Of a stretch of DNA of 64,000 nt, positions 27,157-35,080 are shown piece by piece. The notes beneath the pieces were generated by a model. It did not search any database, had not been told where the DNA came from, and saw only the letters and a program-made list of their open reading frames with translations. The DNA is from an uncultured Candidatus Melainabacteria bacterium. Lineage in GTDB: Bacteria; Cyanobacteriota; Vampirovibrionia; Gastranaerophilales; Gastranaerophilaceae. Numbering within the stretch: position 1 is the stretch's first letter; the number at the start of each line of letters is the position of its first letter. The DNA is taken from NCBI GenBank assembly GCA_934757255.1, contig CAKVLL010000006.1, positions 1 to 64,000 on the forward strand, written 5' to 3'. The position numbers and the translations under genes are program-made.

Positions 27157-27184
27157 TTGCAAAATTCAATACAACGTGTATAAT
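27157..27184 (+). promoter_or_regulatory. Sigma-70 promoter of the HU gene
   Basis: TTGCAA (27157-27162), 16 bases, TATAAT (27179-27184), 70 bp before the HU start. Confidence 0.6.
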
Positions 27185-27254
27185 AGGATGTATGAAATGT
27201 GCAAAACCTAGTGTTTAAGCGCATAAGAGAGTAAGAGTGTATAGGAGATTTATC

Positions 27255-27527
27255 ATGAACAAAGAAGAATTAGTAAAAGAAATTTCAAAAAAGACTAAAC
27301 TTTCTCAAAAAGTTTCTTCAGATGTACTTTCTGCTACATTAGAAATTATTCAAAAGACAGTTGCTAAAGGTAAAAAAGTTACTTTAGTTGGTTTTGGTAC
27401 TTGGGAAGCTAGAAAAAGAGCTGCTAGAGTAGGTAGAAACCCTCAAACTGGTAAAGAATTGAAAATTGCTGCAAAAACAGTTCCAGCATTCTCTGCTGGC
27501 AAAAGCTTTAAAGAACTTGTAAAATAG
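27255..27527 (+). CDS. hup: HU-family DNA-binding protein
   Basis: 90 residues from ATG at 27255 (MNKEELVKEISKKTK); TAGGAG lies 8 bases upstream, so the longer frame from 27237 is less likely. The family signature GFGTWEARKRAARVGRNPQT forms the DNA-bending arm, with AAKTVPAFSAGKSFKELV at the end. It is a histone-like nucleoid protein with a role in chromosome compaction. Monocistronic with strong promoter and terminator, as expected of an abundant protein. Confidence 0.96.
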   Translation: MNKEELVKEISKKTKLSQKVSSDVLSATLEIIQKTVAKGKKVTLVGFGTWEARKRAARVGRNPQTGKELKIAAKTVPAFSAGKSFKELVK

Positions 27528-27542
27528 TTTTAATCTAAAGTA

Positions 27543-27581
27543 AAAACAAGTCGTTGACTAAAGTCAACGACTTGTTTTTTT
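27543..27581. terminator. Bidirectional terminator between HU gene and rsmD
   Basis: AACAAGTCGTTGACT pairs with AGTCAACGACTTGTT, with A-run and T-run on either side. Confidence 0.92.
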
Positions 27582-28089
27582 ATTTGTTTAAAAAACTGAC
27601 AAATTTTCCGCCATAATTTTTTTGTTTTAAAACTTCATAACCATCAAATTCTATTACTTCCGAATGTTCAGCAATAATTATACCACCTTTAACTTTAGAC
27701 AAGATGTCTTCATAAATTCCACTCATATAAGGTGGGTCAATATATACAACGTCAAAGATTTCATCTGTTTTAAGAACAAGTTTTGTACTATCACCAATTA
27801 TTAAATCAGGTTTTAAGCCGACAGTCCGATAATTTTTTTTAAGGATTTGTGCGACTTTAGAATTTTTCTCAAAAACTTTAACCCTGTCAAAACCTCTTGA
27901 TAAAGCTTCTAATCCCATAATTCCCGAACCGCCGAAAACATCTAAAAAAGTTTTACCCTTAAAATCACCAATTATTGAGTACAAGGTATTAAACACACCC
28001 ATTCTGACTTTTGAAAGCGTTGGGCGCGTAATTTTTTCATCTGGAGATTCAATTTTTCGTCCTTTATAAATTCCGGCAGTAATAATCAT
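27580..28089 (-). CDS. rsmD: 16S rRNA (guanine-966-N2) methyltransferase RsmD
   Basis: 169 residues. RPTLSKVRMGVFNTL near the N-terminus, SAM-binding FLDVFGGSGIMGLEALSRG (~48) and the catalytic DPPY (VVYIDPPYMSG) identify the family. It methylates G966 of 16S rRNA in the assembled small subunit. Last gene of the punA-rqcP-yjbQ-bioD-rsmD run; it starts at the stop codon of the bioD-like gene (1-bp overlap). Confidence 0.93.
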   Translation of the reverse strand: MIITAGIYKGRKIESPDEKITRPTLSKVRMGVFNTLYSIIGDFKGKTFLDVFGGSGIMGLEALSRGFDRVKVFEKNSKVAQILKKNYRTVGLKPDLIIGDSTKLVLKTDEIFDVVYIDPPYMSGIYEDILSKVKGGIIIAEHSEVIEFDGYEVLKQKNYGGKFVSFLNK

Positions 28090-28805
28090 TAGTTACAATC
28101 CAATTTTTCAATCTTCACATTAAAAATACTTTCAATATCAACACCGTTCAAAATGCTTGTAATCAAATCTTCCGGCGCAAGTTTACCTTCAACGTGTGAA
28201 ATAATCCCTAATATTTTAACGCTTGTATATTCTTCAATAACTCGAGGAATAGCCGTTAAAAGAGTTTTTGGGCAATCATTTTTAATGTTATTTAAAATTA
28301 CACCTCTTATTTCAACCCCTTTTTCTTGCGCAGTGTAAATTGAAAGCAATGTATCATTAATCGAATCTTCTCTTGGAGTCACCACAAAAAGAACAGGTAA
28401 TTGAAGTCTTTTAACCATATCTACAGTCTGAACAGATGGCGCAAGTGGACTTAACAAACCACAATCACCGTCAATAATTGTGCAATCAGAAGTTGTTAAA
28501 ATTCTTTGAAATTCGCTATTAATAAGTTCAACGTCAATAGGTTCATTTTCTTGTTCTGATGCTATTAATGGCTCATATTCAGATTTAAACAAATACGAAA
28601 AATGTGTGTCGATGTATGGATCAACTGTTTTAACATAAGTTAAGTCAGGTGATTGCATAAAACCGTTAATTTCAATCCCTGCAGTTTGAATTGGTTTGTA
28701 AACGCAAGTCGAATAACCAAGACTTTGCATTGTAGCAGCAAGTCCTGCTGTTAAAAATGTTTTTCCTTCTTTTCTGTTTGCTGATGTAATGTAAAGATTT
28801 AGCAT
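28089..28805 (-). CDS. bioD: Dethiobiotin synthetase-like ATPase
   Basis: 238 residues. The P-loop region is TSANRKEGKTFLTAGLA, then YKPIQTAG and DGDCGLLSPLAPSVQTVDM, all in BioD positions. Further on come VLFVVTPREDSINDTLLS and GVILNNI. BioD closes the ureido ring of dethiobiotin from DAPA, CO2 and ATP. The P-loop lacks the usual first Gly, and EGAGG is replaced by DGDCG. It may therefore be a divergent BioD or a related regulator of the same fold. No other bio gene is adjacent. Confidence 0.72.
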   Translation of the reverse strand: MLNLYITSANRKEGKTFLTAGLAATMQSLGYSTCVYKPIQTAGIEINGFMQSPDLTYVKTVDPYIDTHFSYLFKSEYEPLIASEQENEPIDVELINSEFQRILTTSDCTIIDGDCGLLSPLAPSVQTVDMVKRLQLPVLFVVTPREDSINDTLLSIYTAQEKGVEIRGVILNNIKNDCPKTLLTAIPRVIEEYTSVKILGIISHVEGKLAPEDLITSILNGVDIESIFNVKIEKLDCN

Positions 28806-29215
28806 AAAATCTGTACCGTAATATTCCTTGAACGTTGTTTATTATCAAAATCCATAAGTACTACTTGTTGCCAAGTGCCTAAATTCAAAAGTCCGTCTTT
28901 TAATGCTATATTTACGGAACTTCCTACAAGTGCGGCTCTTACGTGCGCGTAACCGTTTCCATCATGCCAAATCTCGTCGTGATGGTATTCCATGCCGGTT
29001 GGCGCAATTCTCTCTAAAGCTTCTTTCAAATCTTGGACAAGTCCTTTTTCATATTCAATTGTTGTAACGGCTGACGTGCTACCTTGAACAGACACGCACA
29101 CTAATGCGTCTTTTAATTCGTGTTGATAAACACAATTTTGCACATGTTTTGTAATATCAATGATATCGTTATTGCCGTTTGTGTTTATAACAAAATGTTC
29201 GTTAATAATTGCCAT
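28799..29215 (-). CDS. yjbQ: YjbQ/UPF0047 family protein
   Basis: 138 residues, the standard length of this single-domain family. Signatures are GSTSAVTTIEYEKGL, the His-rich EYHHDEIWHDGNGYAHVRAAL and GTWQQVVLMDFDNKQRSR. The clustered His/Asp residues form the presumed active site; E. coli YjbQ has weak thiamine-phosphate synthase activity. It overlaps the bioD-like gene by 7 bp. Confidence 0.9.
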   Translation of the reverse strand: MAIINEHFVINTNGNNDIIDITKHVQNCVYQHELKDALVCVSVQGSTSAVTTIEYEKGLVQDLKEALERIAPTGMEYHHDEIWHDGNGYAHVRAALVGSSVNIALKDGLLNLGTWQQVVLMDFDNKQRSRNITVQILC

Positions 29216-29225
29216 TTTAAACCTC

Positions 29226-29471
29226 TTATTCTATTACTCTGTATAAAGTTGATGATTCTTGTATGCTAACATTGCCGTTTGGAATTATAAGAACTTCAAC
29301 TTTTTCGGTTTTGGATGCATATTCTATTTCAATAATATCGCCTATTTTAAGTTGTTTTGCAGGCTTTGCACTATTACCGTTAACTAACACTCGTCCCATT
29401 TCAGATACTGTATTAGCAACCGTGCGTCTTTTTATTAACCTTGAAACTTTTAAAAACTTGTCTAATCTCAT
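29226..29471 (-). CDS. S4-domain RNA-binding protein (RqcP/HslR family)
   Basis: 81 residues, a lone S4 domain (MRLDKFLKVSRLIKRRTVAN... GRVLVNGNSAKPAKQLKIGD). RqcP (YabO) of Firmicutes joins RqcH on stalled 50S subunits, and HslR is the heat-shock homologue; the length and the RLIKRRTVAN sequence favour the RqcP type. Its start overlaps the punA stop by 4 bp, so it is co-translated. Confidence 0.85.
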   Translation of the reverse strand: MRLDKFLKVSRLIKRRTVANTVSEMGRVLVNGNSAKPAKQLKIGDIIEIEYASKTEKVEVLIIPNGNVSIQESSTLYRVIE

Positions 29472-30271
29472 ATTTCTTTAATAACTTCTTTTACTAATGT
29501 TTTAAACTTGTCTTTAGCAACTCCGGCTGCGTGAATAACGTCAGCATGAGATAGTCCAACCGTGCTAACTCCGGCGGCTGAATTACAAATACAACTTAAA
29601 CCGATAACCTTTATACCAGCCCAAGAAGCCACAATTGCTTCAGGAACGGTAGACATTCCGACAGCGTCTGCACCAATTGTTCTTGCCATTCTAACTTCCG
29701 CCGGAGTTTCATAAGATGGACCGGTTAATGCCATATACACACCCTCTTCAAGTCTTATGCCGAGTTTTTTCGCAATTTCTTTTGCTAACTTGATATATTC
29801 TGGAGTGTAAACTGCGCTCATATCAGGGAAGCGTTCGCCCATAGAGTTATCATTTGGTCCAATAAGCGGATTTACGCCCATAAAATTAATATGATCAGTA
29901 ATAATCATCAAATCAGAAGGTTTGAATTCAGGATTAACCCCACCTGCTGCGTTTGTAACAATAAGAGTTTCAACTCCAAGTTTTTTCATTACTTTTACAG
30001 GAAAAACAACTTTTTGAATAGGATGACCTTCATAAAAATGAAATCTGCCTTGCATCATAACAACTTTTTTGCCGTTAATTTCTGCAAAAACAAGCTGACT
30101 TTTATGCCCTGAAACTGTAGATGATTCAAAACCGGGAATCTCAGAGTAAGGTATTGCTTTAAGACAAAATTCATCTGCCAAATCACCTAATCCTGAACCT
30201 AAAATAATACCGATTTGTGGTTTAAAGTCACCAATTTTTTCTTTAATAAACTCAACTGCACTATTTAACAT
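29468..30271 (-). CDS. punA: Purine-nucleoside phosphorylase
   Basis: 267 residues from ATG at 30271, supported by GGGAG about 10 bases upstream; the frame could extend 9 codons to 30298. Signatures of trimeric PNP: ILGSGLGDLADEF, phosphate-binding MQGRFHFYEGHP, VTNAAGGVNPEFKPSDLM, and ALTGPSYETPAE with VGMSTVPEA. It cleaves inosine and guanosine with phosphate for purine salvage. First gene of a tight five-gene run. Confidence 0.95.
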   Translation of the reverse strand: MLNSAVEFIKEKIGDFKPQIGIILGSGLGDLADEFCLKAIPYSEIPGFESSTVSGHKSQLVFAEINGKKVVMMQGRFHFYEGHPIQKVVFPVKVMKKLGVETLIVTNAAGGVNPEFKPSDLMIITDHINFMGVNPLIGPNDNSMGERFPDMSAVYTPEYIKLAKEIAKKLGIRLEEGVYMALTGPSYETPAEVRMARTIGADAVGMSTVPEAIVASWAGIKVIGLSCICNSAAGVSTVGLSHADVIHAAGVAKDKFKTLVKEVIKEI

Positions 30272-30359
30272 CACACTAAATCTCCCACTCGCTATCATAT
30301 AACAAACAAGAGAATCTATGGAGTACCTGAAGCGTTATATTTACAAAACTTATTGTTAT

Positions 30360-31049
30360 TTATAATTTTGCACTTCCATTTTGTTTCATTTTTTCTAACG
30401 CCTGTTTTGCACCATCATAATTTCTGCATAATTTAATTACAAACTCAATTGATGATTTATCTTGCTTTATTGCATCCTTTAATTTATAGATATCAGCAAG
30501 CTGTAAATCACTTGTATCAGAAGTCATAAACATATATTTTTTTAAAAGTTTTTGCGATTCTGCATCCAAGCCGGTTATTCCACGTTTGTATGCAAACCAA
30601 TTATAAAAATGGTAAATAAAATAATATTTATTAATTTCACCTTTTGACAAAATAAACATTGCTTGCGTTTTGAATTTTGGCATCTGTTTTGTCGCAATAG
30701 ATAAATATATTGCATTACTTCCTGTTGTTGGAGGTATAAAGCCTTCATTTTCTCCTATTGCGTTAAGAATTTTTCCTGCATTTTCAATATAAAAAACATT
30801 GGTTCCTTGTTTTTTTATATAATCTAGTAATTTTTCAGGATTGTAATCGTATTTTTTCAATATGGAATTAATCTCAAATTCCAGTTTATCTTTTTCTGCA
30901 TCAGCAAGAGTATTTAAATCCAACAAACATCCCTCTGAAAAATGACGTTTTCTCTTTGAATTATTTTTCACTCCCAATGTTTTAGCAAGTTGATGTCTTA
31001 AGATTTTTTCTTGTATTGATAAAATTCCATATATAATTTTCTTAAGCAT
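30360..31049 (-). CDS. Hypothetical protein, 229 aa
   Basis: Start MLKKIIYGILSIQEKILRHQ. Basic N-terminus, no clear signal peptide, then mixed alpha/beta with an aromatic stretch (YYFIYHFYNWFAYKRG, ~147-162). No motif recognised. Its start overlaps the stop of the 598-aa gene by 8 bp, so the two are co-translated from the GCAATT-type promoter at 32851-32885. A functional link, for example as partner or chaperone, is likely. Confidence 0.72.
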   Translation of the reverse strand: MLKKIIYGILSIQEKILRHQLAKTLGVKNNSKRKRHFSEGCLLDLNTLADAEKDKLEFEINSILKKYDYNPEKLLDYIKKQGTNVFYIENAGKILNAIGENEGFIPPTTGSNAIYLSIATKQMPKFKTQAMFILSKGEINKYYFIYHFYNWFAYKRGITGLDAESQKLLKKYMFMTSDTSDLQLADIYKLKDAIKQDKSSIEFVIKLCRNYDGAKQALEKMKQNGSAKL

Positions 31050-32838
31050 ATTGTTCTTCCATATTTTTCATGTCTTGTCTATCAGCATAGCATAAGTCAC
31101 TTCTTACGTCTTTTAGTTTTTCAAAAACTTCTTTTGGTACAATTCTACAAATGTATTTATAAGATTCTTTTGAACAATCTTTAGCTAACTTAACAATTGT
31201 ATCTGGGTCTGTACTCTTAATAAATGATTTAACTTTAGGACGCATGTAACTTAAACTCTTATCGTTCAATATTGTATCGATAACAGCAGTATGTCCGTAT
31301 TCGTTTACTGCTTTTTCGTAGCCTAAAGTTCTAACATTATTGGCTATAACTGTCTTACTGTTTTCTTTTGATATTTCTTCCGTATCAACTTTTTTTGTTT
31401 CTTCTTTTCCTTGATCTGCATTTGTTTCTTTTTTTTGAAGTTTTGAAGAATTTTCATTTGTAATTACTTCTGTTACAAAACTCCTATTTTCTGTATTAAT
31501 AGTTTTTTTATTTTTAACAGTAACGTTATTATTTGACTCTGTTTGTTTATAAACAACTTTGTTTTTTTCTATTGTTTTTACTTTTTCTGCAATATCTTTG
31601 TACTCAACATTATTTTTCAATTTTTCATCAACTTCTTTTGTAACAATATCTCTATCTTTGTATTGTTGAGCATCATCTTTCCATTTTGAAATAAATTCAG
31701 CCTTTTCTTCTGTTGACATATTGGTGTTATTTAAAACACCTTCACCAATACCTTTAGCTGTAGAAGTAAAAAATTCGTCATCTAAGTATGGAGTCGCATT
31801 CTTATCTTTTTCGAATGCTTTCCTATTTTCATTATAATCATTCTGATATTCAATAACCGCTTCAGCTGATTTTGCACCAATATTAACTGCTGTATATTCG
31901 GTAATAACATCTTTTGATGGTTTTTCTTTTCGATCATGATAAGTTTTTAACAAATCAGTTGTATAATTAAAATTTGCATTATCAGCAGTTTCAGTAGCTT
32001 CTTTTTTATCAATTCTTGTTTCTAAAACTTTCTTTATACCATAAGCCATGTCTTTAGCATTCAACATTGATATTGCATGTAGAGCAGTTTTGGAATCATG
32101 AACAACAAGCATAGCACCAAATCTTGCACGTTCTGCAAAATTATGTACTCTACGCATTCTAGCTTCAACAGCTTTGCGTTTACTTGCCGGAACTTTTGCC
32201 AATCTGGCTTGTAAACGTTTTTCAAACTTCGTTTCGCGTTCTAGCTTAATCTCTTCCATACGCTTACGTTGTTCTTGTTTATCAAGGTTTTTGAAATCTG
32301 TTCCAAGTTCTTTGTTAACATCGCCGGCTTCTTTATCTACCTCATTTTGGCTAATACCATTTTTTTCAGCTTCCACCATATTTTGTGAATTAGCTGAAAT
32401 CATTTTTGCATTATTGATTTTTGATGACGCACCATATTTTTCTTGAGTTTTAGCAAATTTATCAATTTCGCACTCTACTATAGTTAAGATTGTTTCTTTT
32501 TCTTTTTCAGGTAAAGCCTCAAATTCTTCTTTTGACATGCCGGCAATTTTTGCAAATTCATTAGCCATCTGAGCAAAGTTAATGTTGTAAGCTTTGCATT
32601 TCATTGCAATAGATTGTTTTATTAGACCGGAAGTTCTATGTGATTTTTCTGTTTTTTGATTTTCTTTAGGAATTTGTTTGTTTTTAATTTCAACAGTATC
32701 TACATTTTTACCTGCATCGCATTTTATGATTGCTTCGTTTGGTTTTGCTGTTTTTGTAGCAGTATTTACTTCGGTGTTATTGTTAACACCTAGTATTTTT
32801 TCATTTATAAATGTTTTTATACCGCTTAAAATACCCAT
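31042..32838 (-). CDS. Large helical hypothetical protein, 598 aa
   Basis: Start MGILSGIKTFINEKILGVNN, then a Thr/Asn/Lys-rich spacer to ~70, then charged helices with one Arg/Lys-rich stretch (~205-235, RKRMEEIKLERETKFEKRLQ). A central region holds KDMAYGIKKVLETRIDKKEATE, and the C-terminal ~90 residues look folded (SYMRPKVKSFIKSTD, YKYICRIVPKEVFEKL). No catalytic motif. General composition is like the 626-aa protein (20678) and both have GCAATT-class promoters. Function unknown. Confidence 0.78.
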   Translation of the reverse strand: MGILSGIKTFINEKILGVNNNTEVNTATKTAKPNEAIIKCDAGKNVDTVEIKNKQIPKENQKTEKSHRTSGLIKQSIAMKCKAYNINFAQMANEFAKIAGMSKEEFEALPEKEKETILTIVECEIDKFAKTQEKYGASSKINNAKMISANSQNMVEAEKNGISQNEVDKEAGDVNKELGTDFKNLDKQEQRKRMEEIKLERETKFEKRLQARLAKVPASKRKAVEARMRRVHNFAERARFGAMLVVHDSKTALHAISMLNAKDMAYGIKKVLETRIDKKEATETADNANFNYTTDLLKTYHDRKEKPSKDVITEYTAVNIGAKSAEAVIEYQNDYNENRKAFEKDKNATPYLDDEFFTSTAKGIGEGVLNNTNMSTEEKAEFISKWKDDAQQYKDRDIVTKEVDEKLKNNVEYKDIAEKVKTIEKNKVVYKQTESNNNVTVKNKKTINTENRSFVTEVITNENSSKLQKKETNADQGKEETKKVDTEEISKENSKTVIANNVRTLGYEKAVNEYGHTAVIDTILNDKSLSYMRPKVKSFIKSTDPDTIVKLAKDCSKESYKYICRIVPKEVFEKLKDVRSDLCYADRQDMKNMEEQYA

Positions 32839-32850
32839 AGTAATCCTCGT

Positions 32851-32885
32851 TATATATAAAAAGTATTTTAATGATATAAAATTGC
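32851..32885 (-). promoter_or_regulatory. GCAATT-type promoter
   Basis: Minus strand GCAATTTT (32885-32878), 17 bases, then TTTATATATA (32860-32851). The ribosome site ACGAGGA and the ATG at 32838 follow directly. Confidence 0.5.
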
Positions 32886-32909
32886 TATAAATGTTAAGTT
32901 TTGTAAAAA

Positions 32910-33725
32910 TTATTTTCTGTTTTTTTCTTGTAGTTCAGCTTTATATCGTTTATATTGGTTGTTTAATTCTGTTAACTCTATCGCCTTATCAATAGCTATA
33001 AGTGCATTTTCATAATCTCCGGCTATCTCATAAGCATGCGCCAAATAAAAATAAGAAAATGGCGTGTGTTCCATTTCAGCAATTAATTTACAAGTATTTA
33101 TCCGTTTTAAATCATATTTTGCTTTTAGTCTTTTGGCTTCTGCTAAATCTAAATTTGCACCCGAATAATCACCTAAAGCATTTTTTATTTTACATCTTTT
33201 TTCATAAAGAAAATACGAATTTATATCACCTTGTACTTCATCAATAGCTTTATTTATATAATTTAAAGCCGTTTCATTATTTACATTATAATATCTTTCA
33301 GCATTATCAACGTATTCTTTCATCGTATCTGTTTTAACAATTGATGTATGAAAATTATATTTTATTGATAATGACTCTTTAGAAGTACATGCCGGAAATT
33401 TTTCAAAAGGTTCCGCCTTCCTAAGAGCCTCTAATGCAGATTCATCAAATACTTCATTATTAGAACTCTCAATAATTTCCGCACTAACAATTTTACCAAA
33501 CCTCGTAACTTTAAATAAAACAGTTGCATTGCCATCTTCAACAAAATCTGGAGGATTCCAACTTTTTTGGATTTTAGTTTGTAAATTAGTCATATATGTT
33601 GAAAAATCATTTTGCAACATATTATTTCCTCTGTATTTATTATAGTCAAAATCTGACGAATACACAGGAAAACAAAGCATTAAACTAATACTTAAAAAAA
33701 CGAGATATTTTGTACCTAACCCCAT
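32910..33725 (-). CDS. TonB C-terminal domain plus TPR protein, exported
   Basis: 271 residues. A signal peptide-like start (MGLGTKYLVFLSISLMLCFPVYSS) is followed by a TonB/TolA C-terminal-like domain (residues ~40-115: IQKSWNPPDF, VLFKVTRFGKIVSAEIIESS, DESALEALRKAEPFEKFP) and then TPR-like helices to the end. A TonB_C domain without a membrane-anchored Pro-rich arm suggests a soluble envelope protein rather than an energy transducer. Located between the 598-aa gene and pncC; 9 bp after pncC on the same strand. Confidence 0.8.
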   Translation of the reverse strand: MGLGTKYLVFLSISLMLCFPVYSSDFDYNKYRGNNMLQNDFSTYMTNLQTKIQKSWNPPDFVEDGNATVLFKVTRFGKIVSAEIIESSNNEVFDESALEALRKAEPFEKFPACTSKESLSIKYNFHTSIVKTDTMKEYVDNAERYYNVNNETALNYINKAIDEVQGDINSYFLYEKRCKIKNALGDYSGANLDLAEAKRLKAKYDLKRINTCKLIAEMEHTPFSYFYLAHAYEIAGDYENALIAIDKAIELTELNNQYKRYKAELQEKNRK

Positions 33726-33734
33726 AGAATAATT

Positions 33735-34214
33735 TTATACAAAAAGCAAAAACGTGTAAACTTTTTCTAAAACGGCTTTTACAAATTCCTCTTTCATTTT
33801 TACTCGTTCGATATTCGAAGGAAGTGCAATTCTATATGTTTCAAATTTGTTTTTAGTATAAATAGTAGAATACATTAAACCTACAGGTTTTTCAGCAGTA
33901 CCACCTGTTGGACCGGCAATTCCGGTTGTAGATATACAAATATCTGCATTAGTCAAATCATATAACCCTTTTGCCATTTCATAAGAGCATTCTTCACTTA
34001 CCGCTCCATGATATTTTAAAGTATCAAGGCTAACACCTAACATTTTATGCTTTGCTTCATTTGCATAAGTTACCAAATTCAAATGTACAAACGCTGAACT
34101 TCCGCTTACATCAGTAAATTTCGAACTTAATAATCCTCCGGTACAAGATTCGGTCGTCGCAATAGTAAGCTTTTTATCAATAAGAATTTTCGCAATTTTA
34201 TTTAACGTATCCAT
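33735..34214 (-). CDS. pncC: Nicotinamide-nucleotide amidohydrolase (CinA C-terminal family)
   Basis: 159 residues from ATG at 34214 (MDTLNKIAKILIDKK) with TAGGAAT upstream; the frame extends to 34250. TTESCTGGLLSSKFTDVSGSS and STTGIAGPTGGTAEKPVG are diagnostic. PncC deamidates NMN to nicotinate mononucleotide for pyridine-nucleotide recycling, a complement to nadB-nadC in this window. The N-terminal CinA domain is absent, as in standalone PncC. Confidence 0.92.
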   Translation of the reverse strand: MDTLNKIAKILIDKKLTIATTESCTGGLLSSKFTDVSGSSAFVHLNLVTYANEAKHKMLGVSLDTLKYHGAVSEECSYEMAKGLYDLTNADICISTTGIAGPTGGTAEKPVGLMYSTIYTKNKFETYRIALPSNIERVKMKEEFVKAVLEKVYTFLLFV

Positions 34215-34275
34215 AAATATTCCTAAAGTTATCTTTACATATTGTAACAAATAAAGAATTTTTTGTCATTTTTAA

Positions 34276-34310
34276 GCAATTTTTTTTGAGTTTGTGTTTT
34301 TATATATACA
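34276..34310 (+). promoter_or_regulatory. GCAATT-type promoter
   Basis: GCAATTTT (34276-34283), 17 bases, TATATATACA (34301-34310). GTGGAGG and the ATG at 34327 follow. Confidence 0.5.
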
Positions 34311-34326
34311 GTGTGGAGGTTAATCT

Positions 34327-34992
34327 ATGTTTGAAGTTAATAATGGTGTTGCAAAAATTGATGGTAGCAAAGGGAAATATGATGGCAAAGTAAGCAATCC
34401 ATCAGTCAAGTATGGCAGAAATGCTGTAGAAAATTATTATACGTATTTGGAAAAACCTCTAATTGCTGATACTATGAATACAGCACCGATTTTAGATTTC
34501 GGTTTATCACCAGATGCTGCTAATAAAAATGCTGATAAAATTGATAAATTTTTAAAAGAAAATGATGAATACTTGTCAGCACTTCCACCTTTAGAATATG
34601 AGTATAGATACATGCCACAAGGAAAAGTTGACACCCAAGCTGTTTTAGGTGCTGCTTTTGAAGAAATGGGACAAAACAAAGATCTTTCCGTTCAAGAATT
34701 AGACTCAAGATTTGCTCCTGATGACAATTTTACATCGAAAGCGTTAGATATTAATAATGATGGAAAAGTTGATATTGCTGAATATGGTTCTTCGATTCTT
34801 GCTGCTGACATGTTAAGTAAATCAGATGTAGCAGATACAAAGAATGTTGATGGAACTATAAACAAAAGAGGTTTTGACGCAGTTTTAGCTTATACACAAA
34901 AAAGTAACTTAGCCGCAGCTTCAAAATTATACTCAAACATCTACAATACGTATAACTTAGGTGAAGCAAAAAACAATTTTAATGCAGAATAA
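34327..34992 (+). CDS. EF-hand protein, 221 aa
   Basis: Start MFEVNNGVAKIDGSKGKYDG, with ribosome site GGAGG. A canonical calcium loop DINNDGKVDIAEY lies at ~140-152 (Asp, Asn, Asp, Gly, Val and Glu in positions 1, 3, 5, 6, 8 and 12), flanked by helices, and a weaker partner loop (KNVDGTINKRGFD) follows ~30 residues on. So a paired EF-hand is likely. No classical signal peptide. GCAATT-type promoter and own terminator make it a single-gene unit. Probably an exported calcium-binding protein of this lineage (inference). Confidence 0.8.
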   Translation: MFEVNNGVAKIDGSKGKYDGKVSNPSVKYGRNAVENYYTYLEKPLIADTMNTAPILDFGLSPDAANKNADKIDKFLKENDEYLSALPPLEYEYRYMPQGKVDTQAVLGAAFEEMGQNKDLSVQELDSRFAPDDNFTSKALDINNDGKVDIAEYGSSILAADMLSKSDVADTKNVDGTINKRGFDAVLAYTQKSNLAAASKLYSNIYNTYNLGEAKNNFNAE

Positions 34993-35019
34993 AAACAAAG
35001 TTAATATTATTTATACTTA

Positions 35020-35053
35020 CAAAAAAAGGAACATTAAATGTTCCTTTTTTTGT
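35020..35053. terminator. Bidirectional terminator between EF-hand gene and nusA
   Basis: AAAAAAAGGAACATTAAATG with TTCCTTTTTTT: short stem with A-run and T-run. Confidence 0.85.
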
Positions 35054-35080
35054 ATATACGCTTTCATAAAAAGCTTTAAA

